Shown: piece after piece, positions 37,997-47,842 of the stretch | Position numbering within the stretch: the first letter of the stretch is position 1 | How the letters are laid out: each line of letters begins with the position of its first letter | Source: CAZAMP01 sp964486455 | GTDB taxonomy: Bacteria > Eisenbacteria > RBG-16-71-46 > CAZAMP01 | Length of the DNA: 64,000 nucleotides | Assembly: GCA_964486455.1 (NCBI GenBank) | Contig: CAZAMP010000019.1 | Span: 11,179 to 75,178, forward strand | Direction of reading: 5' to 3' | The notes under the pieces: generated by a model | Told to the model about the DNA's origin: nothing | The model's database searches: none | The model's input: only the letters and a program-made list of their open reading frames with translations | Position numbers and translations under genes: made by a program

Positions 37997-38690
37997 CGAA
38001 CAAGGAGTTCCACCTAGGTTCTCTCGCAATAACTTGATTCAGTTCAAGTTAGCCGAGCTATTCTCGCCGATCATCATCCGGCTATTGGCATGGACGATCC
38101 GTTGGACGTGGGATGTTCATCCGGACGCGGCCGCGCGGATCAAGGATGGCGGCCCGCTGCTATACGCATTTTGGCATGGCCGCATGCTTCCCCTGGTGTA
38201 TTCTCACCGCGGCCGAGGTATCACCGTGCTTGTCACCTGGAACCGAGATGGCGAGTTCATCGCTCGAGTCATCGAGCGGATGGGCTTCTACACCATTCGG
38301 GGCTCATCATCGAGGGGAGGCCAGGAAGCGTTGCGCGCCATGGCGAACTCCGTTCGAAACGGGCGACCGGTCGGTGTGACTCCCGACGGTCCACGCGGTC
38401 CGATCCACAGCGTCAAGCCAGGGATCGTCCGCATCGCCGCGGCGACCGGGGCAGCCATCATTCCTACGGCCGCCTCGGCCCATCCGTCCCGCCGCCTCCG
38501 GTCATGGGACCGCTTCCTCATCCCGCGTCCCTTCGGGCGCTGCTCCGTTGTGCACGGAAAGCCCTTCGTCGTCGCCGAGGATGCGGAAAGGAACCTCGAC
38601 GCCTGGGTTGCACGGCTCCGCGGAGAGCTTCTCGATGTATCGGCTCACGCGGATCGCCTCGTCGGTCGAGAAGGAGGGTCATGTGGCTGA
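37989..38690 (+). CDS. lysophospholipid acyltransferase family protein (DUF374)
   Basis: An acyltransferase-like protein of 233 residues found near lpxB/waaA in many Gram-negatives. 'FWHGRMLPLVYSHRGRG' contains the region matching the HxxxxD acyltransferase motif. 'GSSSRGGQEALRAM' and 'GVTPDGPRGP' are also family features. It may add an acyl chain to the lipid A precursor, but this is not shown. The ATG at 37989 overlaps lpxB; an upstream in-frame start is possible. Confidence 0.83.
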   Translation: MNDEQGVPPRFSRNNLIQFKLAELFSPIIIRLLAWTIRWTWDVHPDAAARIKDGGPLLYAFWHGRMLPLVYSHRGRGITVLVTWNRDGEFIARVIERMGFYTIRGSSSRGGQEALRAMANSVRNGRPVGVTPDGPRGPIHSVKPGIVRIAAATGAAIIPTAASAHPSRRLRSWDRFLIPRPFGRCSVVHGKPFVVAEDAERNLDAWVARLRGELLDVSAHADRLVGREGGSCG

Positions 38691-39993
38691 GCGACGCGCG
38701 AGCACCTCCTTCTGGGAGATTCTCTACTCGCTTGCCGGTAGCGCGGTCGGCGGCGCGGCGAGTCTATGGAGTCGCGTAGCCGCCGGGGCCGCCCTGCGTG
38801 AGCGTGTCGGCCATGTAGATCATCTGCCCGACGACGTTCGCCCCCTCTGGTATCACGGCGCCAGCGTGGGCGAGTTGGCGACGATGATTCCGCTCGCCGC
38901 CGAAATCGAACGCAGGCTTCCGGGGCTCGACTGGGGAGTAACATCGACCACGGTTGCCGGTCAATCCAGCGCAGTGAAGCGATGTCCTTCCGCGCGCTTC
39001 CACCACTTGCTGCCGCTCGACGCGTGGCCCGCCACGGAGCGATTCGTCTCGGCGGTCCATCCCGCCGCCGTGATCATCGTTGAGACGGAAATCTGGCCGC
39101 ACCTCATCCGGACATTGGCGCGAAAGAACGTGCCGATCTGTCTCGCGTCCGCGCGGGTGACCAGCGGGAGCGTCAAGAGCTACCGGCGCGTCGCCCCGCT
39201 CTTCAAATCGATGTTGGAGCTGACGGATCTCATCGCGGCGAGGAGTGAAGAGGACCGGGAACGATTCCTTTTCCTCGGCGCGCCTGCGGATCGCACCGTG
39301 GTTCTCGGCAACACCAAGCTGGACGCCCCCGCGGAAGAACACGACGAAGCGCGAGTGGCCCGCATCGGGGAACTCGCGGGCGACCGCCATCTCGTCGTCT
39401 GGGGATGCCTCCGTCCGGGCGAGGAGGAGTTGGTCATCAACGCCTACAAATCGCTCAAGGACCGATTGGAGGGACTCTGGGTTCTCGCTCCTCGGCATCT
39501 TCCCGTCTTCGAAAGCACGGCGGCTCGGCTGACCGACGAAGGGCTTGCGTTCTCCAGGTGGTCGCGTCCGGAGACCTTGTCGGGAGAGACCGATCTCCTC
39601 CTCCTCGACACTCTTGGCGAGCTCAGGGATTTCTACGCCTGCGCCGACGTGGCGGTGGTCGGCGGGACATTCGGTGGATACGGCGGCCACAATCTGATGG
39701 AGCCCGCGCAGTACGGTGTACCGGTCATTTTTGGTCGGGACACCTCTTCATGGCCGGAAGATGCCGCACGCCTCCTGGAGTTGGGCGGGGGGCGGCGAGT
39801 GCATGGCCCTCACGATCTCACGGACACGATCTTCGAGGTCTTGAGTGATCCGGAAGCGCGTAGTCGTTTGGGTAGCCAGGCGAGGTCTGCGTCGGAGGCC
39901 GGACGCGGCGCCAGCGCCCGCATCGTCGATGAGCTTCTCGCCAGAGATTTCTTTCACAACGTTTCGAGACAGCACGAGATGGCCCTCCCGTGA
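38683..39993 (+). CDS. waaA: 3-deoxy-D-manno-octulosonic acid (Kdo) transferase
   Basis: It adds Kdo to the lipid A precursor, linking to the core sugar. 'LWYHGASVGELATMIPL' and 'WPHLIRTLARKNVPICLASA' are typical, and the C-terminal GT-B part has 'GGTFGGYGGHNLMEPAQYG'. An N-terminal membrane segment is near residues 10-30. The GTG start is chosen because AGGAGGG lies just upstream; the frame also continues back inside the preceding gene. The length of 436 residues is normal. It overlaps lpxK by four bases. Confidence 0.94.
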   Translation: MAERRASTSFWEILYSLAGSAVGGAASLWSRVAAGAALRERVGHVDHLPDDVRPLWYHGASVGELATMIPLAAEIERRLPGLDWGVTSTTVAGQSSAVKRCPSARFHHLLPLDAWPATERFVSAVHPAAVIIVETEIWPHLIRTLARKNVPICLASARVTSGSVKSYRRVAPLFKSMLELTDLIAARSEEDRERFLFLGAPADRTVVLGNTKLDAPAEEHDEARVARIGELAGDRHLVVWGCLRPGEEELVINAYKSLKDRLEGLWVLAPRHLPVFESTAARLTDEGLAFSRWSRPETLSGETDLLLLDTLGELRDFYACADVAVVGGTFGGYGGHNLMEPAQYGVPVIFGRDTSSWPEDAARLLELGGGRRVHGPHDLTDTIFEVLSDPEARSRLGSQARSASEAGRGASARIVDELLARDFFHNVSRQHEMALP

Positions 39994-41042
39994 GACGGTT
40001 TCCCGCGAAACAACGACGACTTCTGACTCCGCTGAACGCGATCTATGGCGCGGGAATCACCGCGCGGAACTGCCTCTTCGACCGCGGCATCCTTGAGATC
40101 GTTCGCGCCGAGTGCCCCGTGGTATCCGTCGGAAACCTCACCGTTGGTGGAACCGGCAAGACCCCGTTCACTCAGGAAGTCTGCCGGCGCCTGCAGCGCA
40201 TGGGCGCGCGGCCGGCGATTCTGATGCGCGGCTATCGGGCCCGCGGAGATGTCGTTCCGGTTCAGCCGTGGTGCGACGCCGTGCCGGAAGGAGGGCTCGA
40301 GCGCTGGGGAGACGAGGCGCTTGCTCACGCGCGTGCTCTTTCGGATGTTCCGGTGTACGCCTTGCCCGACAGGAGAAAGGCCGCGCGCATCGCGCTGGAC
40401 GCGGGGGCGACAGTGCTCGTGCTGGATGACGGTTTCCAGCACAGACGTCTCCACCGGGACCTCGACATCGTGTGTCTCGATTCGAGTCACCCCTTGGGTC
40501 GCGGCGGGCTCCTACCCGGCGGCGATCTGCGGGAATCGCCATCCGGGCTACGGCGGGCGGATCTTCTCGTCCGTACCCGCTGGAAGCCCGACCTTTCACC
40601 TGGCGATGGGGAAGAGACGATCCAACGGTGGGCAGCGAACGTTCCCCAGGTCTACTGCGCGTTCGAGCCGGGGGAGCTCCGGGTCGCCGGCGGTTCGGGG
40701 CTTGGAAGCCCCCAACGCGTCGTCTCGATGGCCGGGATCGTGGATCCGAACGGGTTTGCGCAGATGTTGAAGAGCGTCGGTTTAGAAGTCGTCGAGAGCC
40801 ACTCCTTTGCGGATCACCACCACTATTCGTTCGCAGACATGAAGAGGCTGCGCGACGCGCTCCGCAGATCGGGCGCGGACGCGGTGGTAACGACCGCGAA
40901 GGATGAAGGACGAATACTCGCGACCGCGGAGGGAAGGGAGCTGGCGGGCGAGGGATTGCTGTACGTCCTCGAGCTCAGGCTGGAGGTGAGCGACGAAGAA
41001 GGGTCGCTCACCCGAGCGCTGGAATCGCTACCTACTCCTTGA
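39990..41042 (+). CDS. lpxK: tetraacyldisaccharide 4'-kinase
   Basis: It phosphorylates the 4' position of the lipid A disaccharide. The P-loop is 'VGNLTVGGTGKTPF' near residue 46. 'LDDGFQHRRLHRDLDIVCLD' is the family signature. The length of 350 residues is normal. The start is GTG in a GTGA overlap with waaA. Its last 11 bases overlap the minus-strand lipoprotein gene. Confidence 0.95.
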   Translation: MRRFPAKQRRLLTPLNAIYGAGITARNCLFDRGILEIVRAECPVVSVGNLTVGGTGKTPFTQEVCRRLQRMGARPAILMRGYRARGDVVPVQPWCDAVPEGGLERWGDEALAHARALSDVPVYALPDRRKAARIALDAGATVLVLDDGFQHRRLHRDLDIVCLDSSHPLGRGGLLPGGDLRESPSGLRRADLLVRTRWKPDLSPGDGEETIQRWAANVPQVYCAFEPGELRVAGGSGLGSPQRVVSMAGIVDPNGFAQMLKSVGLEVVESHSFADHHHYSFADMKRLRDALRRSGADAVVTTAKDEGRILATAEGRELAGEGLLYVLELRLEVSDEEGSLTRALESLPTP

Positions 41043-41598
41043 CGTCACCGAAGTCGCCGAAGTTCACGACGAGGCTGCCATCGAGGTAGACCTCGTCCCC
41101 CGACGTTCGCTCCACTCCCCAGAACTCCATGTGGGCCGTTGAGATGATCTCACCGCCCGCTCGCAGATCGACGAGGGGCGAGTCCATCTTGAGTAGCGCC
41201 GGTACCGCGACCACGTTGATGTCCAGCGTGTCGCCGGTCGCGACGGTGGCATGGAACCCTCCACCCACGGGAGGTATTTCGGCACCCGCCTGCGTTTGGA
41301 AAGTCACGCGGTACTCGCTGAAGGTGACAAGACCGAACGCCCCGTTCTCCTTGATATCGAGTTGATCCTGCAACGGGGTGTTTGCGAATCGCACCAGGAC
41401 CGCGTCTTCGGGAATCCAATCGTCTTGCGTGTCCGGGATCTCATCCTCGCCGTAGTGCAGGACATCGCTCCACAGCGGGGCCTGTGCGTTCAAACCCACA
41501 AGGGTCACCATTGACCGTGGCGCGGGCTCATCTGGACTGCATCCCGCGACAATAGCCACTATCGCCGCCAGCGCGACTGTACTCATGCCAGCACGCAT
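41032..41598 (-). CDS. hypothetical lipoprotein
   Basis: A 188-residue protein with a lipoprotein signal peptide ending in 'AIVAGCSPDEP' (Cys at about residue 20). The mature part looks like all-beta secretory protein; no known domain is recognised. AGGAGG six bases before the ATG at 41598 sets the start; the longer frame upstream is rejected. It is transcribed against lpxK, with an 11-base overlap. Confidence 0.75.
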   Translation of the reverse strand: MRAGMSTVALAAIVAIVAGCSPDEPAPRSMVTLVGLNAQAPLWSDVLHYGEDEIPDTQDDWIPEDAVLVRFANTPLQDQLDIKENGAFGLVTFSEYRVTFQTQAGAEIPPVGGGFHATVATGDTLDINVVAVPALLKMDSPLVDLRAGGEIISTAHMEFWGVERTSGDEVYLDGSLVVNFGDFGDVKE

Positions 41599-41712
41599 CT
41601 TCCGCCTCCTAATAGTCAGGCCGGACGTTTTCCTGTAATGCACCACGCATCCCAGTTGCAGAGGCGGTGCCAATCATGGGGCTCGTTTCAGCCGCTGCGC
41701 GCGCCTTCGCGG

Positions 41713-41741
41713 TTGCGCCTCTCCATGAGCGCCCCTATAGT
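41713..41741 (+). promoter_or_regulatory. putative nadB promoter
   Basis: TTGCGC at 41713-41718, a 17-base gap, TATAGT at 41736-41741. Confidence 0.5.
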
Positions 41742-41803
41742 GATCGTAGGTTCAAGCGAATCGTCCGAGAAGAGCCGCAACCCGCTACGGGGTAAGGAAC
41801 TAG

Positions 41804-43423
41804 ATGGTGCAGCTCAACCGCTCCGACTTCCTCGTCATCGGAAGCGGGATCGCGGGCCTCTATGCCGCGATCCGTCTGGCCGACCACGGTGACGTCACCG
41901 TGGTCACCAAGCGGAGCCTGATGGAATCGAACACGAATCTCGCGCAGGGGGGGATCGCGTCCGTTTTCGCGAAGACGGATTCGTTCGAGTCTCACGTCGA
42001 GGACACGCTTCATGCTGGCGCGGGGCTCTGCCGTCCGGAAATCGTGAACGCCGTCGTGAGGGAAGGACCGAAACTGGTCCGCGAGCTTATCGAGTTCGGA
42101 GTGGGGTTCACCCGGAATGTCGAGGGTGAGCTGGCGCTCGGGCGCGAGGGGGGACACAGCGCGCGGCGCATCGTCCACACTCACGATTTGACGGGGCGTG
42201 AGATCGAGCGCGTCTTGGTCGAGGTCGCCACGGCGCACCCGGCCATTCGATTCTGTGAGAACCACCTGGCCGTCGATCTCATCTTGCGCTCACGCGCAGG
42301 CGGCGAAGTCGACACGGATCCGTCGATGGACCGCTGTCTCGGGGCATTCGTGATGGAGCCGGGCGACAATGCGATCCGGCCGTACCTCGCGAAGGTCACA
42401 CTCCTATCCACCGGGGGAACGGGAAAGGCGTATCTCTACACGTCAAATCCCGACATCGCCACGGGTGATGGTCTGGCGATGGCCTATCGCGCTGGGGCAC
42501 GCCTGGCGAATCTCGAGTTCGTACAGTTTCATCCGACATGTCTCTATCACTCCGTTGCGCGGAGTTTTCTGATCTCCGAGGCGGCCCGTGGAGAGGGCGG
42601 CCGACTGACCACGATCGACGGAACATCCTTCACGGAGCAGTATGATCCACGCGGCGACCTGGCCCCGAGAGATATCGTCGCCCGCGCGATCGACGCGGAA
42701 CTCAAGCACCGCGGGGATCCGTATGTCCTCCTGCATATGGAGCATCTCGCCGCGGACGAAGTTCGCCGACGCTTCCCGCAGATCCACGAACGCCTGATGA
42801 CCCTGGGGATAGATATTACCCGTGAACCCGTGCCGGTCGTGCCGGCGGCGCACTACATGTGTGGCGGGGTCGTCACCGACATGAATGCGCGAACCGACCT
42901 CCCGGGGCTGCTGGCCGCGGGGGAGGTGGCGCACACGGGGATGCACGGGGCCAATCGACTGGCATCGAACTCACTCTTGGAGGCGGTCATCCTCGCCAGG
43001 CGCGCCGTCGATGAAGCGCTGCTTCAAGGCAAAGAGGCAGACGCGGCCATGCTCGAGCCTGAATGGGATGCGGCCGACGCGGTCGGTGTTCGAGACGCCA
43101 TCATCCTCGAGCACGACTGGAACCACGTGCGGACGGTGATGTGGGATTATGTGGGAATTGTGCGAACCAACGAGCGTCTTCAGATGGCGGCCTCACGGAT
43201 TCGGACGGTACGTCGGACGATCGTCGACTACTTCAGACGGTATCTCCTGACGCCGGACCTGGTGGAGTTACGCAACATCGCACTGGTAGCGGATCTGATC
43301 GTACGATGCGCGATCGCGCGTCGCGAAAGCCGCGGACTCCACTACACTGCTGACTACCCGGAGAGGGACGACCGCTCATGGAAGCGGGACACCATACTCT
43401 CCAAGCATATGGAGCTCGAATGA
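41804..43423 (+). CDS. nadB: L-aspartate oxidase
   Basis: A flavoenzyme that oxidises aspartate to iminoaspartate, the first step of NAD synthesis. FAD motif 'VIGSGIAGLYAAIRLADHG' is near the N-terminus; 'ESNTNLAQGGIASVF' and 'HPTCLYH' are typical. 'RLASNSLLEAVILARRA' is in the C-terminal half. The length of 539 residues is normal. nadA and nadC are not in the window. It overlaps the next gene by four bases. Confidence 0.95.
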   Translation: MVQLNRSDFLVIGSGIAGLYAAIRLADHGDVTVVTKRSLMESNTNLAQGGIASVFAKTDSFESHVEDTLHAGAGLCRPEIVNAVVREGPKLVRELIEFGVGFTRNVEGELALGREGGHSARRIVHTHDLTGREIERVLVEVATAHPAIRFCENHLAVDLILRSRAGGEVDTDPSMDRCLGAFVMEPGDNAIRPYLAKVTLLSTGGTGKAYLYTSNPDIATGDGLAMAYRAGARLANLEFVQFHPTCLYHSVARSFLISEAARGEGGRLTTIDGTSFTEQYDPRGDLAPRDIVARAIDAELKHRGDPYVLLHMEHLAADEVRRRFPQIHERLMTLGIDITREPVPVVPAAHYMCGGVVTDMNARTDLPGLLAAGEVAHTGMHGANRLASNSLLEAVILARRAVDEALLQGKEADAAMLEPEWDAADAVGVRDAIILEHDWNHVRTVMWDYVGIVRTNERLQMAASRIRTVRRTIVDYFRRYLLTPDLVELRNIALVADLIVRCAIARRESRGLHYTADYPERDDRSWKRDTILSKHMELE

Positions 43424-43788
43424 CCGAAGAGCGTGACATCGAGGCCACGCTGGATGCCGTAGTCGAGAGCGACCCACGTTTTCGCCAGGGGGCCTATCTC
43501 TTCGTCCTTGCCGGCCTCGAGTTCACACGGCGCCGACTGAAACGCAAAGGCCACGTCTCGGGGCGTGAGCTGCTCTTTGGACTGAGAGACTATGCGATGG
43601 AGCGCTTCGGTCTCATGGCCCCGACCGTCTTTCGGGCCTGGGGCGTGAAGACGACGCTCGATTTCGGCTTCATCGTGGAGAACTTGATCGAGGCAGGCGT
43701 TTTCTCCAAACGCGATGAGGATTCGCTGGAGAGCTTTCGCAGCGTGTTCGACTTCGAGCAGGAATTCGTGAGGCGTTACCGGTGGTAG
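43420..43788 (+). CDS. Minf_1886 family small protein
   Basis: A 122-residue conserved protein of unknown role. Family features are 'SDPRFRQGAYLFVLAGLEF', 'HVSGRELLFGLRDYAMERFG' and an acidic C-terminus with 'FDFEQEF'. It begins in an ATGA overlap with nadB and overlaps the next gene by seven bases. Confidence 0.8.
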   Translation: MTEERDIEATLDAVVESDPRFRQGAYLFVLAGLEFTRRRLKRKGHVSGRELLFGLRDYAMERFGLMAPTVFRAWGVKTTLDFGFIVENLIEAGVFSKRDEDSLESFRSVFDFEQEFVRRYRW

Positions 43789-44819
43789 CTGGGCGGCCGG
43801 CGCGCATCGTGATCGTTCGCTTCAGTTCGCTCGGCGATGTTGCGTTGGCCAGCGTCGCCGTGGACGCGCTCCGACATCGTGGAAGCGTGCTCTTCGCCAC
43901 ACGGCCGGCCTTCGCGGATCTGTTTCGAGAAGATCCCCGGGTGGATGCCGTCGTCGCGACGCTTCCCGGCCGTGAGGTGGAAGCGCGGGACGAAATCCGT
44001 GCCTTTCGGCCGACGGGGGTCGTTGATCTTCAAGGGACTCTGCGCAGCCGTCGCCTGCTGAGACCCTTTGCGGATCTGCCGCGCGCGACCGTTCGGAAGA
44101 ACGGCGTCGCGCGAAGGCTCGCCGTCCTCGGCTGGCGGCGGGGTGCGAAGACCAAGCGGGTCTACGAGCGCTACCTGGACGCGATAAGCGCGTTCACGGA
44201 CGCAGGCGAAACGGCATCGCCGTGCCTGCATATCTCAGACGACGCGCGGGCGCGGGCGCTCGAGACGCTTGGAGCGGACGCCGAGTGGATCGGCATCGCA
44301 CCGGGAAGCCGATGGGCGAACAAGCGCTGGCCACGAGAGCGCTTCCTCGAGTCGGCACGCCAAGTGCACGAGGATACGGGTTGCTGCGTGGCGCTTTTCG
44401 TCGGGCCGACGGAGGACTCCCTCGCAGCTTGGTTCGAGGAGAGGCTCAGGGAGGATCGGTGGGGCCGCATCGTATCGTGCTCGCTCGGAGTTCTTCCGGC
44501 GCACCTCGCGCGGCTGTCCGTGCTCATCACCGGCGATTCCGGCCCCATGCATGTAGCCGAAGCTGTCGGAACGCCGGTCGTGGCGCTCTTCGGTCCGACG
44601 ACGGCCCGATTCGGCTTCGCACCGTTTCTCGCGGCGAGCCACGTGGTCGAGCGGTCCTTGAGCTGTCGCCCGTGTCACGTGCATGGCGGCAACCGGTGTC
44701 TCTGGGGGCACCATCGGTGCATGATGGACACACCCGTGACGGACGTCGTGGAGTGCACCCACCTCGCGCGGCGGGCGCGGGGAGCATCTTCTGCACAAGC
44801 GCATCAGGAGGGTAGGTGA
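43782..44819 (+). CDS. glycosyltransferase family 9 (heptosyltransferase-like)
   Basis: A GT-B transferase likely to act on LPS core. 'IVIVRFSSLGDVALASVAVD' and 'GIAPGSRWANKRWPRERF' are family signatures, and 'TGDSGPMHVAEAVGTPVVAL' lies in the nucleotide-sugar binding half. 345 residues. The sugar is not known. The GTG start at 43782 overlaps the preceding gene. The next gene begins at the very next base after its stop. Confidence 0.88.
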   Translation: MVAGRPARIVIVRFSSLGDVALASVAVDALRHRGSVLFATRPAFADLFREDPRVDAVVATLPGREVEARDEIRAFRPTGVVDLQGTLRSRRLLRPFADLPRATVRKNGVARRLAVLGWRRGAKTKRVYERYLDAISAFTDAGETASPCLHISDDARARALETLGADAEWIGIAPGSRWANKRWPRERFLESARQVHEDTGCCVALFVGPTEDSLAAWFEERLREDRWGRIVSCSLGVLPAHLARLSVLITGDSGPMHVAEAVGTPVVALFGPTTARFGFAPFLAASHVVERSLSCRPCHVHGGNRCLWGHHRCMMDTPVTDVVECTHLARRARGASSAQAHQEGR

Positions 44820-46124
44820 ATGAAGGCGGTGGCCACACAACGTGTGCTCCTTGCGGGGATCAGCGAGGAGCGTCTCGATCTGTTCCTGTATTTGAACCCG
44901 GGTGCCGGGTACGAAATCGTCGGCATTTTGACATCCGCCGAGAACGGTGAGCCGGCGCGTACGGCGGAGATTCTCGGTGTCGACGTCTATCGAGACGAGG
45001 ATCCGGAATCGCTTCCGGCGGCCGATCTTCTGATCCATGGTGATCCCGTGGACGTCTACGAATTGCTCGGGAACGCACTTGGGCTCACTTCCGAGCAGAT
45101 CTGGCATGAGAACAAGGCCTGGAACGTGCTGACGGAGGGGCCCTCGGAAGAACACACGGAGGAAGTCGACGAACACGACTCGGTAGAGCTTGTGATCGAC
45201 CGTCCCTCGGCGCCGGCGGATGTAGACGTGAGGGACTCCGAAGTCGAGGTGACGGACGGACCCCGCCGCGATTCAGCACCCATGTATGCCGTTACGCCGG
45301 AGGCGTATGGGATGCTCCACGAGTTCGCGAGGGCGAGCGCGACGCTCCAGGGACTCTACGAATGGGTATTGCGAAAGACCGTCGAGATGACCGACGCGCC
45401 CGCGGGCGGCATCGCGCCGGCGGAGGCGGTACGATCCTTTGTTTGGAATGATCGCCGCGTGACACCGGAAGGCGAGCTTCCGGGCTTTCTACGAGGGGAG
45501 ACCGACGCCCCGAACGTGATCTCCATTCCGCTTGGCGAAGCGGGGTCACCCGGAGCGGGCGAGCTTGTTCTCGTCGGCAGCGAGAACCTCTCAGGGGGAC
45601 GGCGATCGGTCGACGAGCTTCTCGATTCGATCTCGCCCGCCCTCCGCACGGCCGCCGAGCTGGATGATCTTCGTCGTCAGAACGCGTGGGACGGCGTGAT
45701 CCGGAGACTCGCAAGCGCGATGCAAGAGGCCAGAGATCCGGCGGATGCCTTGACGTCGACGTGTGTTGCCCTTGCGGAGACGCTGAAGGCGGAAGAGTGT
45801 GTTCTCCTGTTTCTCGATCCCGCCGAAGAGATGCTACGGGGGTATAGCTCGCGCGAGGTTAGACTCGCTTGGCCGGCCGGCGCCGGGATCCTGGGTCACG
45901 TCCAGAAGCTTGGCAAGCCGGTCCGTCTCCTCGATGACGCAGGGACGTGGCACGTTCACGTGCCGTTCGCACAGAACGAGCGCAAGGGTGTGATGGGACT
46001 GTTCCGAACGGCGGCAACACCGGGGACCGTCGATTCGATCGTTCACCAGGCGCAGGCGCTGGCATCCGCGCTGGCACCGCACTTTCCCGCGGCCGCGTGG
46101 AAGGAGGGGGCCTCCACGGCATGA
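44820..46124 (+). CDS. Rossmann-like plus double GAF domain protein of unknown function
   Basis: Residues 1-95 look like a Rossmann-type domain ('VLLAGISEERLDLFLYLN'). A strongly acidic linker spans about 105-160. A first GAF-like domain is at about 165-285 and a second at about 295-425 ('GILGHVQKLGKPVRLLDDA'). No kinase, cyclase or DNA-binding domain follows, so it would sense a ligand without an evident output. It is coupled to mutL by a four-base overlap. Function is unknown. Confidence 0.65.
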   Translation: MKAVATQRVLLAGISEERLDLFLYLNPGAGYEIVGILTSAENGEPARTAEILGVDVYRDEDPESLPAADLLIHGDPVDVYELLGNALGLTSEQIWHENKAWNVLTEGPSEEHTEEVDEHDSVELVIDRPSAPADVDVRDSEVEVTDGPRRDSAPMYAVTPEAYGMLHEFARASATLQGLYEWVLRKTVEMTDAPAGGIAPAEAVRSFVWNDRRVTPEGELPGFLRGETDAPNVISIPLGEAGSPGAGELVLVGSENLSGGRRSVDELLDSISPALRTAAELDDLRRQNAWDGVIRRLASAMQEARDPADALTSTCVALAETLKAEECVLLFLDPAEEMLRGYSSREVRLAWPAGAGILGHVQKLGKPVRLLDDAGTWHVHVPFAQNERKGVMGLFRTAATPGTVDSIVHQAQALASALAPHFPAAAWKEGASTA

Positions 46125-47842
46125 CCGTCGCGCATATCCGGGTCCTTCCGACCGGGGTCGTCAACAAGATCGCAGCCGGGGAAATGATCGAGCGACCGGC
46201 CTCGGTGGTGAAGGAACTCGTCGAGAACGCGCTGGACGCGGGCGCAACCCAGATCACGTTGAAGATCGATGGGAGCCTCGATCGGTCGCTCTCCGTCGTG
46301 GACGACGGTCACGGGATGTCAGCCGACCAGGCCCGCCTGGCCCTCGAGCGTCATGCGACATCGAAGATCAGTGACGTCGATGACCTCTCGCGACTGACGA
46401 CGCTAGGATTCCGAGGCGAGGCGCTTCCTTCGATCGCATCGGTGAGCGCGATGACGATCACCACGTGTCCCGTTGGCGGAGGGCACGCGTCGGAATTGGA
46501 GATCGTGGGCGGAGAGCTTCTGAGCGTGCGCGAGACCACTCGCACGAAAGGAACCACCGTCCTTGTTCAAAACCTCTACTTCAACGTACCGGTCCGACGC
46601 AAGTTCATGAAGACCGAGAGGGGGGAGCTCCGCACGGCGTCGCGTGTCATCCTTCACCTTGCCCTCGCCTATCCCGAAGTGCGGTTTACCCTCGAGCGTA
46701 CCGGCGCGGAACCGATCCGCTACGAGAGAGCCACGAGCCTTGAGGAGCGCGCGGCGCAGGTTTTCGGCCGGCGCATCGTTGAGGGAATGCTCGTCATCAG
46801 TGCCGACGTCGAGGGGATCGAGGTCCGGGGACTCATCGGACGTCCCGAGGCGTCGCGCGGGACACGAGATGGTCAGATCCTGATCCTGAACGGGCGACCC
46901 GTCTCGAGCCCTCTGCTCAACCACGCCGTCAAGCGAGGGTTTGGGGATCTCATCCCGGGCAACCGGCACCCGTTCTCGCTGTTGCACCTGACGGTTGACC
47001 CCGCCTCGGTGGATGTGAACGTGCATCCGACGAAGCGCGAGGTGAAGTTCTCCCGGGAGGGGTTCATCTTCGAAGTCGTTCGAGATGCGGTCGCTGTGGC
47101 CCTCGGCGCCCTTTCGCCGGTGGGGGAGTTGGATCATCCGGATCTGCTGCGCGAGTCTCCACCGGATCGAGGGACGCCGCCATCCCAAGCGCGGCGCCCC
47201 CCCCTGGACCTATGGTCAGAGCCATCGCTCGTGACTGATGCGCCCTCGGGCGAGGAGCCCCCAGCCGAGCCGATCGCCGAAAGGAAGTTCTGGCAGCTTC
47301 ATCGCCGATACGTTTTCGCCCAGACGCACAGCGGAGTGCTCGTCATCGACCAGCATGCCGCCCACGAACGAATCCTCTACGAGAAAGCCATCGAGCGGTT
47401 GGCCGGGGCGCCGGCCACGTCGCAGCGGCTTCTCTTTCCTGAAACGATCGAGCTCCGACAGTCCGAGTTCGAGCTATTCTCCGAGATCAGGAGCGAGCTC
47501 GAGCGAATCGGTTTCGAGGTGGAGAGCTTCGGAGGGCGATCGATCATCATCCATGCAATTCCCGACGGGTACCAGGGCGCGGATGTTGCGCGCCTCCTGC
47601 TGGATGTTCTCGATGAGTACGTCGACTCCGGACGTTCCGTTCGAGAGACGCGAGAACGCCTCGCCCGGGCGTTTGCCTGCCGGGCGGCGGTGAAGAGCGG
47701 CACCCCGCTCTCCGCGGAAGAAATGAGCGCCCTCATCGATAGCTTGTTTGCCACCGGCACTCCCCATGGCGATCCACACGGGCGCCCCACCCTCATTCGG
47801 TTCTCGCTGAAGGAACTGGATCGACGCTTCGGCCGGGAATGA
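46121..47842 (+). CDS. mutL: DNA mismatch repair protein MutL
   Basis: It couples MutS recognition to downstream repair. The GHKL ATPase motifs are clear: 'IAAGEMIERPASVVKELVEN', 'DDGHGM', and 'TLGFRGEALPSIASVS'. A linker rich in Pro spans about 350-390, and the C-terminal dimer domain has 'VLVIDQHAAHERILYEK'. The length of 573 residues is normal. The upstream in-frame extension into the GAF gene is rejected. It overlaps miaA by four bases; mutL-miaA adjacency is widely conserved. Confidence 0.95.
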   Translation: MTVAHIRVLPTGVVNKIAAGEMIERPASVVKELVENALDAGATQITLKIDGSLDRSLSVVDDGHGMSADQARLALERHATSKISDVDDLSRLTTLGFRGEALPSIASVSAMTITTCPVGGGHASELEIVGGELLSVRETTRTKGTTVLVQNLYFNVPVRRKFMKTERGELRTASRVILHLALAYPEVRFTLERTGAEPIRYERATSLEERAAQVFGRRIVEGMLVISADVEGIEVRGLIGRPEASRGTRDGQILILNGRPVSSPLLNHAVKRGFGDLIPGNRHPFSLLHLTVDPASVDVNVHPTKREVKFSREGFIFEVVRDAVAVALGALSPVGELDHPDLLRESPPDRGTPPSQARRPPLDLWSEPSLVTDAPSGEEPPAEPIAERKFWQLHRRYVFAQTHSGVLVIDQHAAHERILYEKAIERLAGAPATSQRLLFPETIELRQSEFELFSEIRSELERIGFEVESFGGRSIIIHAIPDGYQGADVARLLLDVLDEYVDSGRSVRETRERLARAFACRAAVKSGTPLSAEEMSALIDSLFATGTPHGDPHGRPTLIRFSLKELDRRFGRE

